A stretch of 64,000 bases of DNA from assembly GCA_030435675.1 (NCBI GenBank), contig CM059622.1, positions 1,860,001 through 1,924,000 of the forward strand. Direction: 5' to 3'. Made by a program: the position numbers and the translations under genes. Numbering within the stretch: position 1 is the first letter of the stretch; each line of letters begins with the position of its first letter. The notes under the pieces were generated by a model, which was given only the letters and a program-made list of their open reading frames with translations, made no database searches and was not told where the DNA came from. The DNA is from Steinernema hermaphroditum (lineage: Eukaryota; Nematoda; Chromadorea; Rhabditida; Steinernematidae). This document shows positions 1 through 11,594 of this stretch, in pieces.

Positions 1-575
1 CCTCTCCTGGTAGATTTTGTGTCTCTCTCGACGGATTTAACTAACCGTTTACAGCGCAAATACTGCTACTTCGACCGAAAAATTCAGACTGTCTACTTCT
101 TCAAGTGGATTCAAGAGATGAAATCTCGTTACGGGGTCAAGTAAAATTTCAAATAAATGTCTTAATCTTACTGGCGACTGTTTTCCTGTTGGATATCCAT
201 GATATATGCTGACAAGAATATAGCTGACTTTCAGGTCCAGATAGCTGGCCAGTTGACTCAAATTTTACAGCCATATAGTAGCTGCCTGAAGCCGCTCAAA
301 GATGATCAAAAGTCAGTGAACAAGAAGATGCCAGGCGAGCAAAAGAATGCCCAAGTGACTGGGATACAGAGGCCTCTTGAGGCGTATTATTTCTGCACCC
401 TTTGTTCATCAAAGGGGCATTGCTTAGGACACAAAGAAGCGATGCGACGAGAATGCAATCCATATTTATAGCTAATAAATCACTTACTAAGCATGCGTTG
501 ACGTCCACTCCCATCGCGGAATTCCGAAAAGTGCTCTTTACGCTTGTCAGATCGATGTCTAAGTCATGTTTCCAG
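1..575. other. Left edge without a supported gene
   Basis: Open frames on both strands here are short, overlap one another and show no splice logic. I see no confident gene. The only useful signal is the pyrimidine-rich acceptor TTTCCAG ending at 575, directly before the ATG of the first MIF4G-like gene, which would fit a spliced-leader acceptor. Confidence 0.4.
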
Positions 576-3500
576 ATGACCTCTCTGCGAGCGCTCTTCG
601 GCAAAATCGATGAGAACCTGAAGACGGTAGAGGCGAGCACAAGTGAGTGGACGAACAGATATGAAGAGAGCGTTGGGAAAGCGAAAGAAAGGAAAGAAGA
701 GGATCTGAGGAACAAGGAGAAGCTGGAGAGAATCTACAATGGCTTGTACAATGCAAGACGCGCTCAGAGGACGAAGTCGTCGAAACCCTCTGCCAGCACG
801 GTACATACTGAAATGTGAGTCGATTCTTTGATCATAGTCCCGATGCGCACTTTTGGCAATTCCCTTGTTAGTGGATACCTTTTTTGTCGTTTTTCGTTTG
901 CCTCACTCTGTGTAGATAATCGTTTCCATTTAGGTCGCAATCCATTCAGCACCCATCTGCCTCTGAATCTGTCCATATCACTCTACCCCCGCTTGCCCAT
1001 CATTCCATCTCCGTCAGCCTGGCCGCTTGCAAATCCATTGATTCCAATAACGAATTCACTCTTTCTTCTCAACATGCATCCATGGAAGGATCGTGGAGTA
1101 TCATCATGGTTACATCTGCTTCCACCACATCTGAAGCCCCCATCCTCAAGCCATGGCGTCGATCCCAACAACCTTGGACGAGAAATAGGTCTTCTGTCAG
1201 CGCGAGTTTGAGAAAGATGATCTCGTTGATGAACAAAGCGACCGTAAGGAAGCCATTGGCCGCAGAGTTCACAGCTCTCTTGATCGAAGATTCTTACAAC
1301 ATCAAAATTTTACAAGACATGCTAATCAACAGAACACTACGGTATCCGGAAACAGCTCGACTCCACGTTCAGATTCTCCGCAGTACGATCCGGCACTACC
1401 TGGATACGGTAAAATGTGAAGGTGAAGAAGACTGCAACTGCCATGACGTGAGCTCTGGAATCGGCAACTTGCTCAACCGGAAGGGCCTCTTCTCGTGCAT
1501 GGACTACTTGACCGTTTGGCTGGTCCTGCAGTGGCACCCCGACTTTGCAGTCTTCAACTTCCAATACGCCTATGAAGACATTTACAAGAAAGCGCCTCCA
1601 AAGGACCAGTATATGCTCGTGGCGATGGTGGAAAGGGCGGCCGAGCTGTCCCGCACTAATCGACAGCGGATGTGTGGATTCCTCATGTAGGTCGCATGCG
1701 AAGACACGGTAAAAGAAATCGTTGTTTAGGATGTGGGCTGAGATCATGAAGCACGGGATGCTGGAGAACGTCGGTCCCTTGGATGAGATATTGGACAGTT
1801 TACAGGTAGGCGAAGTCAGAATGGAACTAGAGTCTCGGGCACCATTTCAATTACCCTATTGAGGGTTTCTTCCAACAAAAAGTGACATATCGTGTAACTG
1901 GCCTATTACAGCAACGCCAGCATTTTCCCCTTCTCGAAGACCACGCCTTCGACGCATCCTTTGTGATCAAGTGGTTCCTGACACTGAAGAAGAAGTTTGT
2001 AGACGGACTGTATGAATCAGAAGAAAGTTACGACGATGACACGTAAGTGTCTTTATTGAAACAAAGGATACTAGGACATATGGTCACTGTAAAATCAATG
2101 GGTGAGGCGACCTTTCACGAGAAGTGGAAACGTCGCACCCTGATTTTGGCGTTTCGCCATTGAATTTTGGAGTCACAACAGAGAGTGGTGCGTAATTTGA
2201 GAATGAGATTTTCTTCCGGAAAAGTGAAAACGAATGAGCCCTAGTTTTGTGACAATTTGTTGGCACGTGTGTGGAACTGTTGAGCGGCCTAATCCATCTA
2301 ATGTGACCTGAGGCACTGATGCTCTTTGCGCTTCAAACAGGTTCATGTCTCGATATTTGAAGGTAGCAGCGGGAAGGTTCCATACAGCAGAGCAAACTGA
2401 GCTACTCGGGCCAAGGCAGCATATAAAGCTATCCTTGAGTGGACTAGAAATGGCTCTACATATCCTATAGCTCAGCCTGAATGACTCGCAAATCGGTTGG
2501 CCGACCGGTTGAACGACGCCCATCACTGGGTGGGTAGAGTCGGCTCGGTTTAGCTCTGGATCCGAGCCGGACCCGACTCCAACTCAACTCGCAAAATCCA
2601 AAGAACCCAGTTGACCTGCTTTGAATCAACAAATTTTCAGAGACAACTACGCCGCTCGGAAGACACCGAAGTGGAAGAAGGACAATTCGAACGTGGACGT
2701 TCACTTCACTCGCGCCAACTTCTTCGTCAACCAGGTCACAACGGGGAACACGCGCCTTCAAGAGCTGGAGAAGAGCTTCTTCGATGCGGACGAGTTCTTC
2801 GTCCCTGCTTCCGATGATGGTAGCGACGAGGAAGACGAAGAATACGAAGAATTCGACCCTTACAAGGCGATCTTCTGCCTCGCAACACACGTTTCCAGGG
2901 CGGTCCTCGCCGACCAGGGTCGAAAAGCGGAACTCATGGCGGAGTTCGCGGTTACGGTAGCGAAGCAAAGGTTCATCGACGTCTACGACAAGGAGAATGA
3001 GTATCTGGATCCGTTCCTTTCCTACGTGTGCTTTGAAACGGCAGACTTTGTAAAAGAAGTAAAGGAGAAGGTCTACGAAGACTCGGCTGACCTGAAACGG
3101 GAAGTCAGCACGGTCATCACGAGTTTTATGAGGTGAGCAACTCTTTCTTGATTGAACAAAGGTAAAAGACATTCGGCACTAAAAATATCGAGAAAAAGAG
3201 GGTCACCCATCACCAGTAATGCAATGCCCTAGGAAAATTAGGCTAACCGAAAATCGTTGATATAAGGAAGCGGCTGATCTGATTCACTAAAACAGATCAA
3301 AAAATTGATCTGATTCGCAGGAATCAAAATATAATTTAATTGGATCCACAACTGGAAAATCTTACAGACACACTGATGGGTCTTGAGAAGGATTTTATGC
3401 ACTTTAAAAGGGGCCATTCCGAAGTGTCAGACGCCGATCGAGCTTACTCTATGGGAACTGGTAATGTTTCAGCTCGATCGGTGTTTGACACTTTGGAATG

Positions 3501-3788
3501 GTCCATTAGGTAAGTCTATAAGTCAACATGACACGACCTTTTTTAGATTCGTTGGGACTATCTTCAACCACGACCTGGAAAGGCCAAAAGCCTTACTTGA
3601 TGGATGGCTAGGCAATGAACTAGTGGTTGATGCGCTTAACGATTTGGTACGTTTGGAACCCAGTTGTTTAAAGATAACTGACCTGGATATTTCAGCGTGA
3701 TTACGAGGAACTGCACTGTGAATATCTCTTTAAGTGGTTGGATCGACTGAAAATTCAGGTCTCCTTAGATGATGTGACTCTACAATAG
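576..3788 (+). CDS. Divergent double MIF4G-like protein, paralogue A
   Basis: Seven exons can be read: 576-814, 934-1686, 1730-1805, 1912-2042, 2641-3132, 3547-3646 and 3696-3788. They join in frame to 627 aa. The N-terminus is a charged helical segment. Exon 2 carries PWRRSQQPWTR followed by a helical repeat region (LNKATVRKPLAAEF, then ETARLHVQIL), and exon 3 starts MWAEIMKHGMLENV. This order matches the MIF4G domain of eIF4G: a PWKPS-like lead-in, an LNKLTP-type helix, then an FIGELFKLKML-type helix. Exons 5-7 form a second half of similar architecture (TPKWKK, a long acidic insert, ATHVSRAVLADQGRKAE, then FVGTIFNHDLERP). The family assignment is by eye. If right, it would bind RNA or translation and RNA-decay factors; no specific function is claimed. 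The start is chosen because the ATG directly follows an acceptor-like TTTCCAG. Confidence 0.75.
3411..3504 (+). ncRNA. Strong intronic hairpin, miRNA-like candidate
   Basis: Inside the intron between exons 5 and 6 of paralogue A, the arm at 3412-3444 pairs with 3471-3503 around a loop of about 26 bases. On the plus strand the three sites that break perfect complementarity are all G-U pairs, apart from one single-base bulge near the base. On the minus strand the same sites would be C-A mismatches. That asymmetry favours a plus-strand RNA hairpin, but a short foldback transposon remnant is equally possible without expression data. Confidence 0.4.
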
Positions 3789-3920
3789 CCAGTACGTGAA
3801 CGCCTGTTTTTACAAGGAAATAAATTCATGATCTGACATCTTAATGTTGAAGTGACTGGACCTCCATTTATTGTTTCACTTTTGATTTGCTTTGCATTAG
3901 CTGATAAAGTTTAAGATAAT

Positions 3921-6799
3921 ATGGACGGCGAATACTTCGGGCACCTTCTGCTTACCTCTCTCGAGAGGGTGACCATGGCCATGATTATCATGGAGGCCCG
4001 GATGACAGCTTTGGAAACGCTCTATGTCGGTCTCGCGCAGCGCCAGAGAAAGGCCGAAGATGTTGCCACAGAGATATTCGTAGGAATCAGCGAGCGCCTG
4101 GAGAACGATGTTGGCAAAAACGCGAATTGTGGACCACCTTCAGATTTAGCCGATGGGTAGGTGCTTTAACATAGAAATTTTTTAAAATAAAAGCCAATCT
4201 ATCGATTCCATACCACTATTCTTCTTGTTCTCTACAATCCATGATTCCAATGATTTCTCTCGTCGTCTGTGGTAAAGCGATCACACCGGTCTCGCGAGCC
4301 AAATCCAGGTCGATTCAGGCTCTAAGGGGTCCACTCTGGTTATATCGAGTTAGCGTAACAAATTGTGACCTTTGTGGAGATCGGTGCGAGAGGGCGCACA
4401 TGATCACCTCAACTCTCTTCACGTCCCAATTTGTCCCAAAGCGATCCATGAGAGGACCGCTTGGGTCGACGCAGGCGGGCCAGAGACGGCTCGGATTGCA
4501 AAATTGAGCCAAATCGGTTTCACTGCTACTATTGATCACATAACATCTTTTCGACACATGTCAATCCTGAACCTCCAGTCTCCTAGACAGACCCATAGTG
4601 GAGTCACTACTACAAATTTATAAATTTTAGGAAGAAAGCCCACTTCCATCATTCCTTCGGAGAGGCGGCCACCGAGATCGTCCTGCCCATTCCTCTGTGC
4701 GAGTCTGATGTTCTCGAACGGACAAATACAACCTCGTCCGTGGAATTTGCCTTCCATGAACCGAACTCCCCACCATCAGCATCTGTCGAAAGGACATGGA
4801 TAGAAAAAAGCTATGTGTCCGCCAAAGTCTCCTACACCCCTGTCACGGAGCCTTGGCGTCGGTCCAAAGCACCGTGGACGAGGAATAACACGAAGATAGG
4901 GAAGTATGATCGATATCTAAACTCACTGCTGAACAAGGCATCGCCACAGAACACTTTCGCCGAAGATTTTATGGAGCGCTGGCACAATCGATCACGGAAA
5001 GACTCTGCAGGACTGCTTCTCTATCGCATTTGTGAAAGGGCTCTGAATGAGCCTCGATTCAGCCGACTCTACGTGGAAATTCTCCGTCAACTGCTCGACC
5101 GCGGAGGCAACGCCTTCCATAAAGTGCTCTGGCTTTTCCTTTCAATGCGTGCAGAGTCTGGGTGCGTGCACGATCTGGTGACGGGGGAACTAGCAGATGC
5201 TCTCCGTTCGACAAGTACGAAACGAGTCAAGAGATATGAGCCAGAGGATGAGTTCGTGAAGAAAGCTAGGACAGTCGAGGAGAAGAAGAATAGTCGATGG
5301 CGTCTATGCGGATATCTGAGGTAAGAAGAAATGATCTTTTGTCAGTCAGTGCTTGACATCCAGAGTTCTGGGAGAATTGGTGAAGCATGGAATCTTAAAC
5401 GACATCGCTCTCATCGATGAAATGCTAAAGAATCTACATGTATGTGCATGCTGAAAGCAACGGTTAGGAATTTATTGTTGTAGAAGTGGCGCAAGAAGGT
5501 CAGGCTGTTCTTTGGAGGAAGCGATCTCTTCGATCCGTCGTTTGCAATGAAGTGGCTCTTCACTTTGAAAAGGAAATTCAAGGATGGTCTTTTTGAATAC
5601 GACTATACCTACCACGATGATCTGTAAGTACATACTTAAGACGGCACGTGCGAAGAGCTGCATCCGGTGACGTCGTGATGAACGGAGGCGTTTTTGTTTT
5701 TCTATGTGTCCAAAAAAATTTGTGTGCCCCTATTTTAGGTCACTGAGTACCCTGGTGAGGTTTTTCAGAAATCCAGGGGCGTCGGTTAACATTTTAACAT
5801 CGGTCCCGACACGATTTGTTTAGCGGCGCACGACTTGCGCAATATTTTCATTTTTCTCGGCTGAAATCCGCGAAGGGCAGCATTTTACTCAGCAGTTTCT
5901 GGCGCGTCGAATGTGCCCAGGCTCGCTTCGATTGGATAAGTGTGCAGAAAACGCTGGAACTACGGTCGTGTCCGTGATGCAAATCGTGTCGGGACCGGCA
6001 GACGGACAATTAGACAGTAAAGCACATTCTACCCGCTGAGGCTTATTTCTTGAAAACTACGAGGTTTTCGAACTAATTGATTTCGGCATGATGTTGGGCA
6101 ATCCTCTAAAAGAAGGAACTGAAAGGTTTTCGGAGCAAACTGCAAACTCTTCCTTGCGCTGGACGTCCCTTTTCAACAAGTGGACCGGAAACATTCGCAA
6201 AGGCGTAGAACTCGACGATGCATTCGCCTCTTTCGGCTTCTCTTTATTGGACCGCGAGGATATGAGGACGATCCTGCTTAATCATATTAATAAGCAGGTT
6301 TTGGCCGACGACGGGCGGAACGCGGAGAGCGTCGCCGTCTACGCCGTGCAAATAGCGAAAAAAATAGCGAATTTTGATCGGGGTATGGACGAGAACGATT
6401 GCCTTCAAATGTTCTTCGCGCGCCTTTGGATGGACATTAGAGACAAAGTGGAGAAGCTCATGGCGTCACCGGACTATGAAACGTCGCCAGAAATGAATCT
6501 AAAGGCTCACATGTTGATGACAACACTGATGAGGTCGGTTTTGGACCAATATAAAACTGTATGATGGCTGATACAGATTCATCGGAGCTGTTTTCATGCA
6601 GAACCTGAAGGATCCAGTTGATACCTGGGGAAAATTGATCCACTTAGGAGAGATGGAGCTACTTCCGGTCTCACTGATCGATTCACAGTCAGAAGCGCGA
6701 AAGAGAACGAAGTTTAGTCGCATGTACATGGACAAATGGTTTCGTGCAACGTGGATGGAACATATCTACTACCGCAACATTCATATGAACCACTTATAA
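3921..6799 (+). CDS. Divergent double MIF4G-like protein, paralogue B
   Basis: Six exons (3921-4156, 4631-5320, 5364-5439, 5484-5623, 6126-6533, 6577-6799) join in frame to 590 aa. The N-terminus (LLTSLERVTMAMIIMEAR) is a coiled-coil-like helix closely matching paralogue C. Exon 2 carries SYTPVTEPWRRSKAPWTR, then LLNKASPQNTFAEDF and EPRFSRLYVEILRQL, the helix pattern of an eIF4G MIF4G domain. The 76-base exon 3 (VLGELVKHGILNDI) is the same length in all three paralogues. The second MIF4G-like half lies in exons 5-6 and ends FIGAVFMQNLKDP. Unlike A and C, the last intron is missing and the C-terminal tail is different and basic. The intron before exon 5 holds a MITE, and the exon 5 acceptor at 6125 is the least certain junction. 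Confidence 0.75.
4252..4296 (+). repeat. Fragment of a dispersed repeat
   Basis: This intronic stretch of paralogue B contains ATTTCTCTCGTCGTCTGTGG followed by a GATCACACCGGT-like block. The same block opens the longer copies at 18463-18655 and 18787-18981 and, reversed, near 7862. It is a truncated copy. Confidence 0.5.
5801..5997. mobile_element. MITE-like element in an intron of paralogue B
   Basis: The 18 bases at 5801-5818 (CGGTCCCGACACGATTTG) are the perfect reverse complement of 5980-5997. The 197-bp unit has no open reading frame. It is AT-moderate inside and sits wholly in the intron between exons 4 and 5. I could not identify a clear target-site duplication. Perfect terminal repeats suggest a recent insertion of a non-autonomous DNA transposon. 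Confidence 0.75.
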
Positions 6800-7527
6800 G
6801 TCGAAATGCGATCGAAATCTCAAAAAAATGATGTCTCTATTTCTTGTTTCAACTGACTGTATTATAGTCTCATCTGTTGTCAACGTTGATAAAATGATTG
6901 TTGTTGTACCCAAAATACCGACTCATAGATGTCAGTCCGAGCGCCACCATAGTCGGGTCTCGACAATCTACTTTACTTTTTACTTTTACTTTTTTACTTT
7001 ATTTCGTGAATCAAAGGCATTCCGCCTCGCACGACACCGATAATAGACAACAGAGGATATCACTTGCAGCCGGCTTCATCCCTGGCGTGGTGTAGACGTC
7101 AAGTCGGTTGGTGACGACGCGCTTCACGGGGCATGCGGAAATGGTCGGAACTCCAGGAACAGCTACGGACCATCTTCTTCGCGGGCGTTTGCGGGACAGC
7201 GGACGCTCCTGAGCCGCATCTGCTTTGGAGAGATGAGTCCGTGGTCCGGGAGCTGCGTCTTCGCTAGTGGTGGCGTCCTCAGTGCGTCGGTGACCTCGAC
7301 AATCTAATCACGGGTAAATTACGACATCTTCGTACACAACTGATTTTGTATCACGAGGTGCTCACGACTAGTCTCACTTTAGGGTGCTCACAGGAATGAA
7401 ATTGGAGGTTTGGATTTGGAATTGGATCTGTCTTCTAGGCATTCCAGACATCCAGACACGTCTAGATACCTTTTTTGCGGCACTCTGCACGACAAACACT
7501 CGCTTGATGACCAGAGTTGTCCGGGTG

Positions 7528-7646
7528 CCCGAAAATTCGGGTACCCAACCCGAAACCCGAACCCGACTCTGAAACTTTCGAGTACCCGACCCGAAAACCC
7601 GAAACCGACACCCAAACCCAACCCGAAAAACCCGAACCCGCCAACT
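7528..7646. repeat. Degenerate CCCGAA/ACCCGA simple repeat
   Basis: The stretch is built of variable units such as ACCCGAA, CCCGAAA and ACCCGAC. Related GGGT-rich motifs occur at about 2500-2590, 22210-22245 and 31375-31415. The array has no coding potential that survives comparison between frames. Confidence 0.6.
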
Positions 7647-7690
7647 CTGTTGATGACCGTTGCCAAACTGCAAGGTAAGCCGAACTAAGA

Positions 7691-7862
7691 CAATATACGG
7701 ACCCGTGGATGGCCCCACGAACCCTTCCCAAAAAATGACGCCAGCGATGTGATCGTCGACGTGTTAAAACGGTGATTTCATCTCCAAATGTGCAACATTT
7801 CAATGAACCACAATCGTCTTTCGGCACCGGTGCGATCGGCTCACCACAGACGACGAGAGAAA
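7691..7862 (-). repeat. Dispersed repeat, reversed copy
   Basis: Read on the minus strand, this begins with TTCTCTCGTCGTCTGTGG and ends with a GGATCC/GGGTCC-CATATA-like tail. It carries the middle block ACACGTCGACGATCACATCG shared with copies at 18463-18655 and 18787-18981. It is the most diverged full-length copy of the family in the window. Confidence 0.6.
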
Positions 7863-8733
7863 TATATGGTCTCTAAGGTTCCATAATGTAATCCGCAACA
7901 AAACAGTCTGCCCGAGACGTCTGGCCATGTCACCTTAAGTCGAAACATATGTCTCGCAGACAGAGAAGGGCGCGCAAAGAATATCTCTCTCTATGCTATT
8001 ACAACACGGGTGCGCGGCGGCGAGCACGTGTTTATAAGATCTCCGATAGGTGATTTCGAAAAACCAATTTTTTTGTCACCAATTCCAATTTTCCCTATTC
8101 TCGTGCTACACATTATTTATCACCATATACGTGAGCACTTCGAATTGTTATTTGGCCAAAAAACCCTAAATTTATCGTGCCATTTGGCAACTGCACGATC
8201 TTTGCACTTATTTTCATCGTTTCTGACCGTTGAGCGACTGTTTTCGATTTGTAAAAAGATGACATCGATTTTGTGACTGAAGATGTTGTGATGCTTGTTT
8301 GGCACAGGCGGCACACGAAAGGTGATGGGGGCTGTCTCAGGCACATAATTAGCAGGTTGCTTTCGAACTCTCTATAGCTCATTGCGAAGGCGTTCAATTT
8401 GTAGACCGGTCGGAATGAGTTCGACGCCTCCCTCAGTTCTCACTTTGTCCTGTGTCCGAAACCGACCGCTCCTCGATCCAATGAGGCCGCTCTTGCGCTG
8501 ACAGAACACAGTAGCCAGGATTCGGCATTTGTGTGTGTCTCGGTTTGCCATCCAAATCCAATTTTTTGACTTTTCTCACCAAGAAAATGGCGCGACCGCT
8601 GTAGAAGCTAGCCATAGATGCAAACTAGCTCTCTTGGCGTGCTCAGTGGAGCCCAAACTAGCGCTTTCTTCTTTAGCTCAGCCTCCAAAATCCTAAAATA
8701 TCCCGTTTGAGTCCAACTTCCAACCACACCCAC

Positions 8734-8759
8734 ATTTTCAGGGAAACACTCAATTCAAG
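8734..8759 (+). promoter_or_regulatory. Candidate spliced-leader acceptor of paralogue C
   Basis: ATTTTCAG ends at 8741, 18 bases before the ATG at 8760, and no upstream exon can be found. This is the usual arrangement of a nematode outron acceptor. The assignment is inference from position and consensus only. Confidence 0.45.
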
Positions 8760-11297
8760 ATGGAAGCCCTAAGTCTGACGAAGCTTTTAGTCACATCGTT
8801 GGAAAGAATCGCCACTGAGATGAATTTTCTGGAGGCGAGGCTGACGTCGATGGAGTCACTTCACGAACGGCTCCTCAAGAGACAACGCAGAACTGAAGAT
8901 CGAGTCATGGCCGTTCTCGAGGGGTTCCACCGGCGATTCGAAGTCATCGAGAACAGAGTGACCGAGACGAACGTCCAGAAAACTGTGCCTGCTAGAGTAC
9001 ACAAAACTCACGTGTCACTCAGCCCGGTCAAGAGGTATGTTCACATCAAAATCAACAGGAACTGTACCGTATTACACCTCTAGAGCCCAGCAAGAATCTG
9101 CAGAAATCACTATTCGTCACTGTCCAAGAGCTACAACTTCCCTTACCGTCCTCGAGCCTAAATTTACTACAGCCTCTGTGGAGCTGGCCTTCGAACAACC
9201 ATGCCAAAGCGAACATGTCAAATCGCTATTCAAGATAAGGTCCATCACGGAAAGCGTCTCCTACACTCCGATCACAGAACCATGGAGGCGATCCAAACAG
9301 CCGTGGACGAGACGAAGGAAAGGGCCGAGGAACGTTCGAAGGTTCACATCGCTCCTCAATCGAGTGACCTTGGAGAACAGCTTCGCCAAAGAAATTGGCG
9401 ATCTATGGCACGAAAACGAGCACAACAGGAAGACGTACTTTGGCCTCATGATCGACGGGGTTCTGCAGAATCCACGCTTAGCCCGGGTCTACATGAACGC
9501 TTTCCACGAAGTTTTGGATTACGAAAGGAGACTCGACCGCGAAAACTACAGTTACCAGCCGAGTCTCTTCCACACCCTGGCCAGAAGAGCCGAAGTGGGT
9601 TGTATGCACCCTTTGTCCACACTTCCAGAAGACAGAGCTGTCATGAGGAAGCTGTTTTATCATCATTGCTATCCAAAAATTGACAAGAAGGTACCTCCGA
9701 AGGATAAGTACATGATGAGGGCCAAAAACGAGAAAGCTGAGGAGGAGACAAAGGCTAATCGACAAAGACTTTGTGGTCTACTTATGTATGTGAACGTCTA
9801 GATCTTCCAGCAACAAATCGGGCCACTTAGGATCATATCAGAACTTCAGAAGCACGGAATTGTAAGAGACAAGTACTACATCGATCTTATTTTGACGCAC
9901 TTAAGGGTAAGTTATCAAACGACAGAGCCTGTCCAGTATCTTGCCATTTCAGGCCTGTCGTGAGTCTCCACTGGGCAATCGGGATTGCTATAACCCGGCT
10001 TTTGCCATGAAGTGGCTTCTCGTTTTGAGGAAGAAGTTCAAGGGCGGTTTTTTCGAATACGATGGGAGCTACAGAGATGACTTGTAAGTTTGTTTTCATA
10101 AAACCATCGGCAGAACGGGATTTACCGGGCAGAAAAGGCGGATACGTGCGACGTACCAACGAATATAAGTTTTGTTCCACACCTTGACTGGGCCACGATG
10201 ACGCAGAGCAGAGCTGAAGAAAGAGTTGCTGAAAACGAGCAAATCCCCCCAACGACACGATTCGTGCATTCGGTCTCACAGAGAATACCTTGATTATTAC
10301 GGTAGCGTCAGTATTCCCGGGAGCGTCAAAATTCCCGGCCACACCGGTTCTCAAATGATCGATTGTGACTGCTCCTGCACAGACCGCTAGCAATGTTTCA
10401 AGCTCTGGTCTCCAGCACTTGAAATTGTTACCTTGAGCTAACAGCTACCCTGCGTCTATGTTCAGCGACAACAACGGTGACATCCCTCGAAGCACGCCGA
10501 GATGGAAAAACAAAACAGACGGAGCAGTGATCTCAACGATTAATCGAGCAACTCTGGCAAGCCCATTCATCGACGACCTGAGGAAGTACTGTAAGGATCA
10601 CACAAGTCGCTCCGACGATGACCAGCTGAACGCAGTCAGAACCTCCATCTTCTTGGCTACACATCTTGTGCGTGCAGCTTTGGCCAATAGCGGAAAAAAC
10701 GCCGAATTTATTGGCTCTTATGCTGTTCTCTTGGCTCAGGATCACATTTTTGGTGCAACCGAAAATGACCTTCTTGATGACGTCATTGACGAAGCACTGT
10801 ACGAAATGGGAAGAAGGCGCCGTGGTCTCAGTGCAGCCGATGGAAAACTTGAGATCAGCGGCTATCTTATCACAGTTTTAAGGTAGGTAATTAACCAAAA
10901 AGGGATTTTTTGGAATCTTTCGTTACACGGCGTTACCATAAACACCGTAAGAAGAGGGCTCGTTCTTCATTTGTAGTCAAATTCAAGGCGATGACGTTTG
11001 ACATTGTCATCGATGCTTGTCACATTTATGGCATCCGTAACGCTGTGACAACCTTTACTATCAATAGGCTGATCGGTTCGATCTTTTCGCAAGATTTGGA
11101 GGATCCTCAAGGACTGCTAATGAAAGTCAAGGATTTATTGGAGCGCCGAAATGTTTTGGACAACATCGTAGGTTATGTACGATTGTGTACTGTATAGAAC
11201 TGTCATTTAGGAAAGTGAAAATAGAGAAAACGATGCGTTCTTCAGCTGTTTGTTCAAATGGGTGAAGCTTTTGGAGTCGCAAATACTGTCATCATAA
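8760..11297 (+). CDS. Divergent double MIF4G-like protein, paralogue C
   Basis: Seven exons (8760-9034, 9084-9785, 9831-9906, 9953-10083, 10466-10882, 11068-11167, 11211-11297) join in frame to 595 aa. The order is an N-terminal coiled-coil-like segment (LLVTSLERIATEMNFLEAR), a low-complexity linker, and SYTPITEPWRRSKQPWTR. Then comes a MIF4G-like domain with LLNRVTLENSFAKEI, NPRLARVYMNAF, a charged helix ending KANRQRLCGLLM, and IISELQKHGIVRDKYY. The second half follows (INRATLASPFIDDL, IFLATHLVRAALANSGKNAE, LIGSIFSQDLEDP). The residue pattern follows eIF4G, but sequence identity is low. Intron positions match paralogue A exactly, so the genes arose by tandem duplication. All three frames are intact, which argues for function under selection. 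The molecular role is unknown. Confidence 0.78.
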
Positions 11298-11594
11298 ACT
11301 ATAGTGTTATGCCTCACCAAATTCAGCAATTCGAATTTTTCCTTCGCGACCTAAATAGCCAGAGTGAGAACTTCCTCCATGAATGTGTACTCCTCCATTG
11401 AGGTTTTTGGGCGGTTACCATCTCAGTGCCTTCTTATCAGATCTTTCTATAATTTCAGTGAGCCACCATGTCCCCCACCAAACCCATTCTTTTGGAGCCC
11501 AAAGTTCATGCACAAAGTTTATTAAACACACGACAAAGCAAGGACACGTACAGTATCGGCTTAATTGCAACAGGGCTGTTATCCTCCGCTTAGA

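Larger units (their letters stand above)
6800..8759. other. Intergenic region rich in degenerate repeats
   Basis: No gene is supported between paralogues B and C. The region contains a degenerate CCCGAA/ACCCGA array (about 7528-7646) and a reversed copy of the dispersed repeat (about 7691-7862). Open frames across the array are an artefact of the repeat. An acceptor-like ATTTTCAG at 8734-8741 lies just before the start of paralogue C. Confidence 0.5.

Noticed and set aside
7528..7646. CRISPR-like appearance of short spaced repeats
   Set aside because: Units are contiguous and degenerate with no unique spacers, and the genome is eukaryotic.
7374..7827. Several overlapping frames rich in Gly-Phe-Arg or Pro-Asn-Lys
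   Set aside because: They are produced by the degenerate CCCGAA array and change identity with frame.
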